A stretch of 64,000 nucleotides of DNA. It comes from Dipetalonema caudispina. Its lineage: Eukaryota > Nematoda > Chromadorea > Rhabditida > Onchocercidae. The stretch is from positions 62,001-126,000 of the forward strand of contig JABVXV010000123.1 in assembly GCA_013365325.1 (NCBI GenBank). Direction: 5' to 3'. Shown piece by piece: positions 24,481 to 39,600 of the stretch. The translations under genes and the position numbers were made by a program. The notes under the pieces were generated by a model, which saw only the letters and a list, made by a program, of their open reading frames with translations, did no database searches and was not told the origin of the DNA. Each line of letters opens with the position of its first letter. The stretch's first letter is position 1.

Positions 24481-27400
24481 ATGTTCGGAAATGTGCATTG
24501 ATAGTGCAAAGTGAATGTATCGTTGGGCGCTGTTAGTAGACTTTAGTTCGTTCTATCCTCACGCCAATATCGTAAATATAACCATTAATTAATTTACTCT
24601 CTTAACAGCTCTCGTATTTTTTCCACTTTTGAAGAGAAAAAGTTCGTTCTAGAAATCAATGATTAGAATTGTATTTATCACTTAATTTTGCCACTTATTA
24701 AAATTTAGTAGCTATCATTACGTCCTTCCAATTTTCCTACTTATCACACTTATCAGCTGTGGAAGATATAATTTTAAATTTATCAGGATTATAAAATAGT
24801 TTTCCAAATTATGCGAAATTATTAGTTACCGAATTGTAATAATAGATGGAAAGATTTGTTAAGCTAACATTTATAAATTTTTCTCACTATAAAAGATCAC
24901 TTAATAGATTTGCAAACTATATCGAATAATAATTAAATATTTTTCACAGTTTTGAAGTGATGATATTAATGATAGTAAATTCATAGTAATTAATACATCC
25001 ATATGAAATCATAAATTAGAATTTTTTGGTTATTTATGTATTGAAGAAAACAAGCAACGAATAAATTTAAGATTGAAGAGTACAAATCTTACAATGAAAT
25101 TTTCAAACATTGAAAATTTCAATATGCTATGAAGAAAGAAGAAAAGTGGTAAAATATGATGATTTCTTCTCTTTCATTAAATTGTAGTAAATAATTTCGT
25201 TATTAAAATTCAGAAAGAACAACTTTGATAATAAAGTTTTTTGAAAAAAATTTCTGGGAGCATTTTCAAATATCTTGTTTTTTAACCAATAATAAATCCA
25301 AAAAAATCTACGAATTTACGTCCACGCTATAAAATATGCATAATTTTCTCTTTTTCTTCAATAATAAATATTATAAAATCAGTAAGAATTTATTTTTTAA
25401 TCAGATTTTTAAAAATTTTGAAAAAAGAAGCTTACCATTGATTTTGTCCCACATTTTTCTCAAACGAATCGCATATTAGCACAATCATTTTTAGATTAAT
25501 CAATTTCAAATATTTTCTATCAACTAAATGTTTGAATATATTCTGAAAAAATTAATATTATACATAGCGTATTTAAAATTTATCAAAAAATTTCATCAAC
25601 ATTTATTTCACATCAATAAAATTTTTTCCAATTTTTAAAACAAAATTTTGAAAAAAAAAGATTAATAATAATTAACATATAAGACAAAAAAATTAAGTAA
25701 TAATTACAGTGGCGATTTAAGTCTTTTTTTGTTCATTTTACTTAAATAAAAAATGTAATTAATTACAACTAAATCTGAAATATTTGTAATTTGATAGAAT
25801 GAAAATTTAGCTTATAATTAATAACATATATGATAACAATAATGAAATAGTGCCAACTGACTTTTGTTTTCATACTCTTTTCAACTTCAAACAAAAATGT
25901 CATCATTTAAAGCCCTCTCTTTTCTCCTCTTTCTTCTCGTCCAATTTCCTCTATCACCCTAATACACTTGGCCATGTTCCGAAAGTTTTTGAAATTAGAT
26001 AGCATATATGAAAATCAAGCCACGGTTATTATAATTTGATACGCATAGCTTAGGATCGCAAGATATTATCATGATTCCCGATAAATGTTTTGCAGTTAAA
26101 ACTGTAAAAACAAATTTTTTTGTGCATTAAAATTTGGTTAATAAATTAAGGCTCTTTTTGTCAAAAAATTCAACATAAAATATACTGTATGTCGAAAATT
26201 TGAATTGAATTTTGTCGATAAACATTGAATGATTAGTCAACTGATGCCATAATAATTTTCTTTACTTTGGAATAATTGTTTTTGAATAAGAAAAATTTGA
26301 ACTAATTGGTAATGAATCATAAAAAAATGACGTAAAAAGCCATTACTTCTTGCTGTAAATTATACGTCGTGTAACTTTAATTAATTCTGTTGCACAACAA
26401 TAAACAAACTTTTTCCGTTGATTTTTCATTTACGAATTATTATTTTGTTTACAGTTTTATTGTTGTTTATTGCATTACTAATTGACTCCTGAAATATTGA
26501 CATAGATTGACCTTAAATGAATAATCTTAAATAACTTTCCAATTTTTTGGTAAACTTAGAATGATCCTAAATACTCTTTCATTTTTTGAATAAACTTAAA
26601 GTGGCCTTAAGTATGTTTCAGTTGTTTTGAATAAACATGAAATAACCGTAAATATAATTTCAATTTGTTAATTTTCAAGTCTTCCTTAATCAAATGGCAT
26701 ATGAAAATTACCAAAATATTTCAGTGATATATTATTTTTTGCATTTCTATTACCAATATTTTTAATTTTAAAGTTAAATATTTTCTAATCCTTTTTCTTC
26801 TATACATGGAAATATGCTGAAAATTTCCTAAAAATTCCAATTTGTATAAATAATAACATTTAGTAGAAGAAAAACAGCGAAAATTATTACTTATCATTAT
26901 AATATTTACTCAAACAATAAGCTAATTATTTCATCAAAATAAAAAAAGAAAGGAAAATACATTAAGCTAAAATAGCACAAAAATTATTTACCCAATCAAT
27001 GTTTGCTAAATCAATAAGCTAAATTGTAATTTTATTAGAGAGAAAAAAAAAGCATTTCAATGAAAGAAAACGAAATAGCATTTCCTTTGAACCAAAATTT
27101 CATTCAGATTATAAAAGTCAATCAGAACTAACAAAACGATTGCGACCGCTTAGAAGTTGAAAATGATTGATATGAAATTTTAATGATCACATCACAAAGT
27201 TATCCGATTTTCATTCATCATTCCTCCTCTACTTGTTTTTCACTTTTTCGCATTTTTTTTTTTTTTTTTGAAACCAACTTGAAAAATTTTAAAAAATAAA
27301 AAGAGGAGAAAGAGAAAGATATCAGTTAGATTTAGTTACCTATTGAAGTTTTTACTTACATATAAAAATAAATAACTGCATGAAATGATTTCTAAATAAT

Positions 27401-30400
27401 AATAATAAAAAAAGAAAAGTATTGTGTTACTTTAATAATGATTTCTTTCGTAAAAAAGAAGAAAAACGTTGGAATGCAATTAAAATGGAAAAACGAATAG
27501 GTTAATAAATTAATAAATATGTGATGAAATAAAAGAATTTCATCAAAAAATTTGTTTTTTTTTCATTTGACAAAAACATATCTTAGAATAAATAATGTTC
27601 AATAAAATGATTCGTAAAATTAAAATACGTTTATGAAAAAAAAAATAAAAAGTTCTAGGAAATTAAAAAGTACAAATTATAATAGCAAATTTAAGGTTTA
27701 AAAAAGGAAGTTCAAAAAAAAAGAAAATGAACAAAACATGATTGGTATTTTAAAAAATATTTTTAAAATATAAAAAATAATTAATAGTTGTTATACCACA
27801 AGTTTTTGTTTCTTTTTTTTTTGTACTGATTGCTTCAATCAAATCAATATGAATATCATTTGAAATCATCGATATCGATTAATAATTTATGACGGATGCC
27901 ATAATCATAAAAACTAATTATTGCTATTTTTTTCTATTAGCTTATAAATTTGTCAAAAAAATGGATGAAAAATCGTCCTTAAGTAGTGCAATTTGTATTG
28001 CTTTTATAATGCTAATAGATTAATAAGTATTAATTAGTTTGCTTCACTTTTATAATGCTAATAAATTAATTAGCAAACGTTTAATCAAAAAACTAGAAAA
28101 CTTAAAACAAATAATAAAAAAAAGAAAAAAAAGACTAATAACTATAAATCTTCCAAAATAGAATCAAAAAAGAGTTTCAATAACATTTATTTGTTAGTTT
28201 ATCTATTTCATTTTGAAATTTTTTTCAATCTGTTCCCGTAAAGTACTATCATATAAATCATAATAATCATTTTAAAATGCTCTTGTTCAAGCTAACTTTT
28301 CAAATTTGTTTTAATTTATCAAATAATTTCATTTTCTCGTTCTTTTTACTTTTTTCAAATGTCTAAATAAATAATCTGCAAAGAAAAAAAAAGAAGAAAA
28401 AGTGATACTGTCGCGATATTTGAAATAAAAAAAGAGTCAGTGATGACAGTTTCACAGCAATAATTTAAATTAACTATTCAAATTTGTTCCCTATAACCAA
28501 AATTATTTCTATTTAACGATTTCTATAATTCACAAAAGCAAACTTTTCACTTTTTATTTTTTGAAATAAAATAAAGTTACAAGATTAAAATGTATCGTAT
28601 ATGCCCTTAGGCATATCCTTATTTGATAATTTTTAAGAGCGAAATTTACTCAAAAAAAAAATATATTATTTGTTGTTGGATTAAATTAAAATATGATTGA
28701 TATGCGATATTTTTTGCCGCATGTACATATTTGTTCAGATATTAATTAGTTGATTGGTAAAATTCGGTAAGTAATTAATGAAGTACCCAAATTAATGGTC
28801 AACAATTCGTATATGTTTGTGGAAATATTTTAGGAAACAATGATGATATTCGAAAAGATAAAAAATAATTCCGTTTTTGTTACAAAGAAAAATAAACTTA
28901 AAATAAAATCCAAAGCAGAAATTATGAATGATAAATGATATTATTTGAATTATCAGTAATTATCCTTCATATCTGTATATTATGATTTTCAGCGATACCA
29001 ATGGAAGGACTAATTTACGAAGTATTTTAGCACTAAATTAATTTTGAATGTCAGGATGTAAATGATTGGAACTATATGGAAATTATGAAAACTTTTATAA
29101 AATTATGCAGAAGGAAAAAAAAAAGAGCCATCTGTATTCCATATGTTATACTTTTGTTAACTACAAATAGATTTATCAGATATTATATGTTTGATTTTTT
29201 ATTTGAATCTTTTTTAAAAAAAAAATTAACTAAAATATTATTTATAATTGAACATAATACATCAGTTAATTATATCACCACCAAATATATTTTATATATT
29301 CATTTCATCTAATTTGTTTGCATTATTAAATAACATTGTTTTTAAGTTTTAGTCAAATTTAAAATAATTGTATTTCAACCCATTACGTGTTGTACAGACT
29401 TGCAAATGTTAAGGTATACATTTGATGTGACATTCAAATTGACCTTTATACTAAAGCTTTTTATGAATGATTAAAGTAATATGCAAATTAGAAATCACTT
29501 TTCATAAATAGTATAATAAGAGGCTAAAGTGAATTATATTTTTAAGTAATTAAAGTTCAAATTTTTGTCAAAACACGTTTGGCATTTCATACTTGAAATA
29601 ACTGCAAACATAAAAAAAAATTTTTTATTTATTTTGTTTTTGTTTCTTGTTAAAATTCGTTTAGGATTTGATACTTAATTTAATTGTTGACAAAAAAAAA
29701 CTTCTTTTTCGTTTTTGTTTCTATTTTTATTTGTCTTTTTGTCAAATTTTATACTTAAATTAATTATCAAAAGGATTTCTTTTTTGATCTTTACTTTACT
29801 TTGTCTTTGTCATTATCGGCTTTTTATCGGAATACACTTGGAATTTAATACTTGAAATAATTGTGAAAAAAAAAAACAAAATTCTTTTTGTTCTTTTCTC
29901 TTTTCTAAAAATATCAAAAAATGATAAGAAATATGATATGACGTATTATAAGTAAATAAATCATTACTATAGAACTAATAATATATCAGTTATATCAGTT
30001 GAAATATCACTTTGTAATTTATTCCCATATATATATATTATTCGTGTTAATGTTATAATATCTGATCCGATTCATTAACAAATATAATGCTGATATGATC
30101 ATTATATTTGAGAAATAAATGATGAAAAGAATAGGAAAGAAGGAAGAAAATGAAGAAGATATATAAAAGTAGGATAAATAGTGAAAATAAAACAACTGGT
30201 TATCTGTTGATCAATTTCAACAATCTTTTGAATGTATCACAATCATTGACCATCTATCACACTATGTTATCAAACAATAGACAGATCATTGATAACAAAT
30301 TTAAAATGAATTTTTATTTGTAGTAAATTGTTTTTATCAACTTTAAATGATTGAAGATTTTTGTTTTAAAAGATTTCTTTTTTTTAAACAATAGCTAAAA

Positions 30401-33400
30401 TTTTCATGTATTTTATTGTTATCAATTGTTCTTATTTTTTTATTACAATTTTGATCGATTGCTTTGAAATTTTCCATAATAAAAAAGTGAACGTTGTTGT
30501 TAGAATGAAAAATAAAAAGTTAAGATATCAAAATGGTTTGTGATTAATTCAAAGTTTTTGTTTTTTATTAAGTTGAATTACTTGCTCGGCTTACTATTTG
30601 TAATTTTTTTTAAATCATTTAAAAGTTATAGCATTACCTTGTTCTGCAATTCATTTGCATATTATTTTTGCTATTTATGCATCAAAAATAGTGTAGCAAA
30701 AAATATCCTACCCTCTAATCTTCTGATATCAGAAATTTCAAATTTCAATTTGATAAATTTGTTGATAAAACGAAGAAATTCGCATGTTTCTTATTGAATC
30801 TATCATTCAGAAATAAGTATAATAATTATGTTTCAAATCACCGACTAAAAGAAAAAAGATTTAATAAAAAAAACCGTAAGACCAAAAACGGAATTCACAA
30901 AAATTGGAAACGGAAAAAAGTAAATTTTTATTAAAATGCATAATAATTTTTTCTTCTTTATTGAAAAAATCTTTTATTTGATAAAAATTTTCATTCTCAT
31001 CTCCTTTCTTTTCCGTAAAATAATTTTCTTTTTACGGGAAAATTTAGGTTATCTCATTTTATTTCTTTTATCGCAATTTTTATCAACATTTTGGTTTGAA
31101 TTCTTTTTTTTTTTTATGAAATAGTTCAAAATTTATTCCGAAATAAAAACTATCCTTTCTTTTCAAATTGTATGCAATTTTCATTTCATTTTTTTGCAAT
31201 GACAGTTAAATCTTCTATAGCAAACTATTTATTTAGGTGTTTACAACGTTTATCTAACATATAATATATTTTCAACATGTCATTAACAACTGAATTAAAA
31301 TTAAGAATTGGATTAAATTAACTTACGGAAGTAATATCTAAACTATTCTATTATATTTAATACGAATTATTTATTTATTGATTAACTTGTTTGATTATTC
31401 TGTAACATTAAACATAATTGATTGGCCATATATAAGTAATTTATTACCTTGGAAACAAAATTTAGAAGAAAAATATTACTTATTTGTTTGCTTATTCACA
31501 AATTTTTTCTCTAACAGGGAAAGAAAAGTTGAAATTTTCTTCTTATTACATCTATTAATTTAATGAACTTTTAAATAAAATTTTCCATACTTTAGCTATT
31601 TATCATTAAAGGTTGTAAACAAAAATTTTTAAAAAAGGAAAACACTGAGATGCTATTTTTTTCTCTGAACCAGAAAAATAATGACTATGAAAAAGATTAA
31701 ATATATTGATTTAATTAAAAAATTGATTTACTCTATTTCCAAACTACAAGTAAATAATTTTATATTGCAAGTTAAAATTTTCAAAAGATTTTCATTTCAT
31801 CTTACTGTAACAATTCTAATTCATTGAAAATATTAACTTTTTACAGTGGATGATATATAGCTATCATAGAAATTACGACCTTTACGTACAATCTTGATGG
31901 TTATAATGTCGTAATAATTGCTGTGTAATCTATTTTCACTTGTATCTATTGTTGAATATATATATGCATATTCATTTTCACATATTTTTAATAAAATTGA
32001 AATTTTTTAAAACTTTTTTGAATAAATTTTTTGTGTATACGATGAAATAGATTTATAATCCAACTTTGTTAGTTAATTTATTATATTGTCTAAAAAAAAA
32101 ATTGCTGTCAATTAAAATGAAGAAATTGGAATTAACCTAAATAACTTAATTATTATAATTGATAACAAAAAAATTCTAACAATTCATCCCGTCTCTTTTT
32201 TTAGTTAAAAAGATCTTATTTATAGCGTCATTGAATGAATTCTATCGTTTCTAATCGCTGAAATAACGTGAAAAATAAATTGATAGCATTGATGAGATGT
32301 AAATTCTGGTTATTTAAAAGAAAAAAAGAAAAGTCAAAATTTTAAAATTATCACAAACAAGTCTTTCAACAATTAATTCTTCTGCTTCATTTTGCTAACC
32401 AATTTTTGATTAACAAGAAAAAACCGGTTACGATCATGTATGTCAAAGGTCAAGAAAAATATTAGCTAATTTTATTTCTATTTGCAATTATTATTTAATT
32501 ATCATTCTTCGTCTTTTTTCCAGTTTCGTGTAAAATCCTTTAGATCTAACAAAAAGTGGTACATACGTAAAACACGTACGCATTCAAAATTATCTATTCT
32601 TATTCACAGTTATATGGTGCGTACATACTTACTTACACGTGTGCATATGTAAATATATTTACGTATACATAAACGGATGTCCACAAATATGATCACACCC
32701 ACAATTATTCATTTATTACTGAAGCGGTTTTGTTTTTCATGAATCAGCAATAAAATGTCCATAAAAGTTGGTGAAATTGAAGATGAAAAGATTGTCAACT
32801 GTTTGTAACCAATGGTCACTTCATCCTTTTCTTTTATTTTACATAAATCAATTATTAATTTCATTTGTTCATCTATATATACACATACTTTATCAATTAT
32901 TCAATTTATTATTTATACTTATTTATTATTCATTTCATGATTTTATCATTTTAAATTTACTCAATTATTAATCCGTGTTAATTAATGCTTATTTATTCAT
33001 ATTTCATCATTTTCCTATTCAAAACAATTTATCATTTATAAACTTATTTAATCCTTTCATTTATCTAATTTCTTTCTTTTCTTTTTTTTTTTTTTTTTGG
33101 TAAATTTCTTCATTTTAAACTATTTATCTGTCACTTATGTAAATATCATTATTCCCTTCCGTTTATTGCCATCTCCGCCTCGTCCTGCTATTCTTTTCGC
33201 AAAACTGGTCCTGTAAGAAGATGGATATTGTTCATATCATCATCAAATACGATGAAAATATTGTGAAAGATACTGATAAGTCCAGTTTTGTTCTATTGCT
33301 TTAATCATCAGTCATAATTAATTAATTAATTCCTCTATCCTCTCAATTCTATTGTTAAATTATTACCGAAACGCAATAAGCCTGATATTTATCTTTTTGT

Positions 33401-33689
33401 ATATGCAAAATATGATTTCATTTATTCATTAATGAAATTTTAATTGTTTTTGTTGTACCCTAAAAATACAAGTAATATCAGTTAATTTTGTAGTAGAAAT
33501 TATAAAACAATAATAGTGATTAATTTTGTCGTTTTTAGTAATTAAAATACATTTGTGCTTATTTCATTAATTTAGAATATAGTACACAATTATTTATTTA
33601 TTTGTATTCATTTATTGGTAATGCTTATTTTGTAAATGTAATTATATTTTTCAATTTTTATTTCTCATTTTCCTTTTTTTCTTAAGGTA
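24481..33689. other. long AT-rich intergenic region, no gene seen
   Basis: About 9 kb without a supported exon. Short open frames (29076-29312, 30540-30797, 30936-31124, 31378-31563, 32768-32971, all +) are dominated by Phe/Ile/Leu/Asn/Lys from AT-rich triplets, so I leave them out. A purine/pyrimidine-alternating patch with ACGTA and CACGTG-like words near 32560-32680, and poly-T near 33085-33100, lie within about 1 kb upstream of the Gln-rich gene and may belong to its promoter. Confidence 0.55.
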
Positions 33690-36600
33690 ATGAATCTTTA
33701 TTCGATATACCTAATTGCATTGCTATTCACAGCAATATGTGTGCTAAGCAATTCACAAAAGGTAAGGATTTAATTTGATTTTTATTTTTGAAACTTTAAT
33801 ATATAATTTGGTATATGAATTTTACGTAAAATCAAAAGATTTAAATATTGAATTTGTTATGATAGGTAAACCAGGTTAATTTATAGGCAATATTGAAAAT
33901 TTTAATTATGCCTTTTTAGCATATATTTTGGCCAAACTTAGTCATTTAAAAATTTAAATTTTAAATTACAGAAAAAATAATAACAAATGAACATAAATTT
34001 ATTGCTTTTTTTCCATTTTACAGTTGCCTGGATCATATGATTTTATCGCATTAGCTAAAATATTTAGTCTACCATACACGCCTTTTTTGCCGAAATTACC
34101 ACTTGTTTCAACTCCCAAAAGAACGAAACTTTTCGGTCTACCACCACTACCCAATCATTCTACTGGTAACTTTATTATGTTTTTCTTTCTCTTATAAATA
34201 AAAAAGAAAAGCAATTTCAATTCAAATAAGTTAATATATTAAACAAAGAAAAACGGACAAAAAAAAAAAAAAAGAAAAAAAAATGAAACGAAAAAGACAG
34301 TAAAAATTAATGAATTGAAGGAAAACAACATGAAAAGAATACAAAAACATAAATATTTAACACTTCAAATTCAACAAGAGAAATAAAAAATGAAATGATA
34401 TTTAATTTTAATGTATGTTATCATCACCGAATTAACATCAAACATTTTACAAAATATAAAGCAGCGATTAGTTCGTCTTTTCTCTTTTTCATGAAATTTT
34501 CAAAAAATAAGGTACAAACAATATTTTGCTTGAACAATAATAGTATTAGTAAGTAATAGGAAACATTTAGTGTAATATCAAAAATTGTTAATTAAAAATA
34601 AAATCTAATGATGGAACAAGGAAAGACAGCAATAGACATTTATTAGTAGCAAATTTTGTTGAAAAAGAAATTCAGATTAAAAAAAAAAGAAAAACTTGAT
34701 GAGACCTAAGTAGTTCAACTAGGAATGATAAGATTTCGAATCTTTGGTTTAATGTACTTAATTTGTAATGAATGCATTCTTCATTATTATTTTTATTTTT
34801 CATTCAGTAATTGTATTTTTCAGCGAACAAAAGTAAACAGTAATATTGGTTAAAACTTTTAATATTTAACTGCAAAAGTTTTAAAAGTTTGAAAAAATTT
34901 TTAGTGATAATAGAATGAAGTTTAAAAATTCTAATTTAACTCCAATAATAACTGATAACGTCTGATAAAACCTAATAATGTATTGGAATACGCAATATTA
35001 CTCGAAAATGATACAAATGATGATAGATATAATACAATTAGGAAATTAAAAAGTGCTTAAAATTATGTTAAGTATTGTGGAGAAATTCAAAATATTTCAA
35101 AAGATGGAAAAAATTTTCAACTTAGATTCATTTCATAGAATTTAAATTGAAAAGTTCAGCATTTCAAATATCACTACAAAATTTAGCAATATTTAGTGAA
35201 TATTTTTTAGCAATATTTAATCATAACTTTTAACACTCAATAAAAAGATGATTTCGAAAAGATTTTTAAATTTAAATTTAAGAATTGAATAGTTTTTTTT
35301 CTTTTCTTGTCAATTTTTCATCACTTCTTTCTCAATCTATGAAAAAGTCTGAAATGGCATAAATGATGAGGATAAGTTCCTAAATTATCTATAAATTCAA
35401 TTTTCTATCCTTTGTAATTTCAATGGATAGAAAAATCGTAATCAAAGGTAATTTAAAAAAAGAAACCTAAATTTTCAATGATCCACCAAATAATTTCTCT
35501 AACCAACCTAATGACCGCAATTAAAAATAAAATTAGGTTGAATTAAAGAAATTGGTGCAAATCATAAGGATTTGAATAAAATGAGAACTAATGAAATGAT
35601 AAAATGATAACCCAAGGAAATAACATTGATAATGACCTTGAAATATTTAGAATCATAATGATTTCTTTTTAATTATTCCGAATATACGATTAACTTAATA
35701 ATCAAATAAATAGAATTTATTCAAAAAAAAATTTTTGTAAAATGTTAATGATTACAGTTGTATTTTAGAATATACCGAATTAGCAATATAACAAATAAAT
35801 CTAATTGATTGGTTAAATTTCATTCATTTTTTTTCCAGTAATTAACAAAAATTCTAATTAGTACTTTTTTAATCACATATATAATTAGTATTACATGAAT
35901 TTTTCCTTTTTTTTAATTTAGGTATAGCAAAAATTATAACAACACAATCACCAATTGTATCAAATCGTACGACAGTTGCACCGTTGCTAAGGTTGTTTAC
36001 CTTACCATTACTTACATTGCCACCACCACCAAATATAGACACTTATGGTTAGTTTAAAATTTCGTAATTTTGCATAAAATTATGAAACTAATAAACAAAT
36101 ATTTGATTAGTTCGCATAGAATTTATTTTATGCAAAAATTGAAATATTATACACACAAAAAAAGGAACTATTCGTTAACAAATTGTACTACGATTTGATT
36201 TTTTTTTTTGTTAAAATTGTAATTGTAATAGCAGAAGCAAAAAAAAAAGAACATATTATTAAATTGAAATTTATAGATTTTTTTTCTAGCCTAAAAATAT
36301 AATTTATAATTTGAAAAGGTATCAATACAATACCTGAATTACCACCACAACATGAATCCATCTATGAAGGAATGTTTGCGCCAGATGGTAGTCTGATCAA
36401 AAAAAATGCGACGAAAAAAAATACGAATGCAAAGCAAACTGAAACAAATCAGGTATCATTGATTTGAACAATAATTTATCAATCATTATTAGGAATAGAC
36501 AATTCTGTAATATCATATTTATCATTTTTGTAGATTTTTGATCAAAATCAATTAGAACAAAATGATGAAAATTCACGTGATGTACGTGGAACAAATATAC

Positions 36601-39600
36601 GTGCTGCTGATGGTCCAATTACTTATGATGATTATGATTTCTATCCTGTAAGTTTCAATTGTTCTTTTCTTTCAATTCATTAATTATCATATCAGTTTTG
36701 AGAAATAGTATTCTAACATATTCATATACTAACATTACGAACATATTTATTTATCATTGGTGATAAATTCAACATTGATAATCGTTATCACTTATTATTA
36801 ATATGCCAATGTTTTGTATTATATATTGAAAGATGATAACGTATGCGTAAGAATAATAATAATTTTCATTATTATAAGCTTATCTCAATTTTATAAATAT
36901 ACGTATACTAATGATTGTCATTCTTATCACATAATTAACAACAATAAATATACCAATAAATGATAATACTTATACAGTGATAGCAGTATTTATCACTGTT
37001 GTCATAATCAGTGATAGATAAACTAATGAATGGTAATACAACACTTATCATTACTATCATACAGCTAACCATTTTAAGTATGATAATCAATCTTAAGCAA
37101 TAAAAAATTTGTAGTTTTTGCATTTAACAACTATTTCTTGCATTGTAAACAGTACAATATTGTGGAATAAAGTATATTAACGATTAATGTATCGGAGTAA
37201 AATTAACATATATTGTAATCAATTGTAATGATAAACACTTTTTCTTTCGTTTTTTAACTTTTTTGAAATTTTGATTAAAATATATAATTTCAGGATGAAA
37301 AACAAATGAGTAAATATGAAGAAAGTATGGTTATGGCAAATTTTTTGCGTAAACATACGCCTCATAATAAAAACAATGCAAAAATGCTATTAGCTGAACC
37401 AATTAATGATGATACAGTATGTTAATAATAAATTTAAGCCTTTTTTTTTCAGAAAATTTATTAATAATTTTATAAATTTTAATGAATTTCTCTCGATTTA
37501 TTTATCCATTTATTTTTGAGATAATCACTTCATCAGAATCGAAATTGTTCCATAATAATGATGCTAAAACAATAATTACTACCACAGGTATGTTACATTG
37601 CTACAAGAACTTTAAATTTTAAAAATTTTTTTTTTTTTAATAAATTAACATCAATTTTATAACATTACCAATTTCTTGCCTATTGAAATGCATAAGTATT
37701 AATTTCATTTCGATTCCTTAATTCTCATCAATAGCTTCTACTAATGTACTATTTCATTCGTAGTTTAATTATTTATTTATATGCGTCAAATTTTAATTTT
37801 TTTACTCTTTAGAAGCAACGAAATCAAATGTGAAATCATCAACACTTACACGGTTGCAAGTTTTAACTTCCAGTGAAAATGATGGATTTCCAAGGAAAAA
37901 TTTTAATTTCGGTACATTTTTTCTTTGCTTTTTATTCATATTATTCCTTTAAAAGATACTATGATTGTTGAGCAATTCGAAAATGATAATTTTTATTAAA
38001 AATCAAAAAATCTTTCGCAGAAAGAAGGAGAAAGGATGTTGAAAGGAATAATTTAAATTGTTATAATGAGATAATACAAAGAAAACTAATATTCATTGAA
38101 TTAATCCAATCCCAAATTACAAATGATGCAAATTATTGTTTGCAGTATCTAAAGCTGAAAGAGAAAAACCGCACAGGATTTTCCCACGATCGGATCAAGC
38201 TCCGATACAGGTAATGCCAGTACGAGCAACGAAGCAAAATTCTGAAAATGGAAGTACTGTTCAATTATCAACATGGCAAAGATATAAAAATGGAAGTTTG
38301 GATCGGACTACAATTCAGCCTAACCTTCATTTTGTCGTCCGTGATGGGGAAATTGAACGTAATGAAGTTGTAACTCCATCTGTTATGAAGTCTAAATCAA
38401 CATTACAGGTAAATTCTTTGCCAAAAAAAAAAGCGATGAAATTGAATTGCAACAATATAAGATCGCTGCAGAACTGCCCAAATTAGCGCAAAAATTACCA
38501 TCGAAAAGTTCGATTTCCGAAAAACTTGATGAGAAGGTATATTCTATTTCAGATATAGATATAGACAAACTATACCCTAAATCTACTCGAAGCGATTAAA
38601 CATCAACAGGAAGATAATAGTTCTTTTAAAATCCGGTGAAATATGATCGATCATCATTTATTTATGCACTTATTGATAATCAACCATTACAGCAACAACA
38701 ACAGCAACAGCAGCAACAACAGCAACAACAGCAACAACAGCAACAACAGCAACAACAGAAACTACGACAACAACGACAATACCAAAAATATCAAGAATCG
38801 GTTTTTTTGGTTAGTTTTTAAAGAATGGATTCAGATTCTTCCTTGTTCCTATCAAATAATTTTCGAATATTATTCTTGAGCAGAGAATAAATTATTTTTA
38901 TGTTGATTATATTTGTGTTATTCTAGCATAGTCCAAATGCACATGCACAACCTGCAGTGCAAAATATTTTGGTAACCCCAATAAAACAGTATTACAACTG
39001 GAATGATCAATATCAACTGGAGCAAAAATCCTCCCAATATCAGCCTCAACAACTATCTTTACAATATCAACCTCAACAGCAACTTATCCAATATCAACCT
39101 CTACAACAACCGTATCCGATACGTGATGCCGAAGATGAAGCTTACCTTCGAGAAGTAGAAGAATATGATCATTTTTGGGAAAATGAGCATGTTAGTGATT
39201 TAAATATTGATTTAATTAATTTCAAACATAATAATAACGATATGAGAAAAGAAGAGAAACAAATTTCTATTATTTAATTATCTTTTTTTAAACAAAAAAA
39301 AGAAAAAAAAAGAGAAAAAAGAGATAAATAGATTCATAAATAGCATCATTTATTTTTAATTTCAGGCTCGAAATGCAGCATATTATCAATCACAGGTTAA
39401 AACACCATTACCAATTAATCAACATGTATGTAAACTAAAAAACTCAACTTTTCGAACTGCATTTAATTACTTAATTTTTTCAAATACTTTATTTGCTATA
39501 GCATAATGATTAAAAGAGATAATTAGTATTTCGAGAAAGGCCAAAATCAATTCTATTCAAGTATCAATTATAATAGTACTTATAAATTCTTAAAGTTTAA

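Noticed and set aside
24481..33689. Phe/Ile/Leu-rich frames resembling membrane proteins
   Set aside because: Composition is what AT-rich DNA gives by chance; none has consistent splice borders or a second exon.
38643..38879. Asn/Ser-rich open frame over the CAG/CAA tract
   Set aside because: Shadow of the poly-Gln frame; it does not join to the neighbouring exons.
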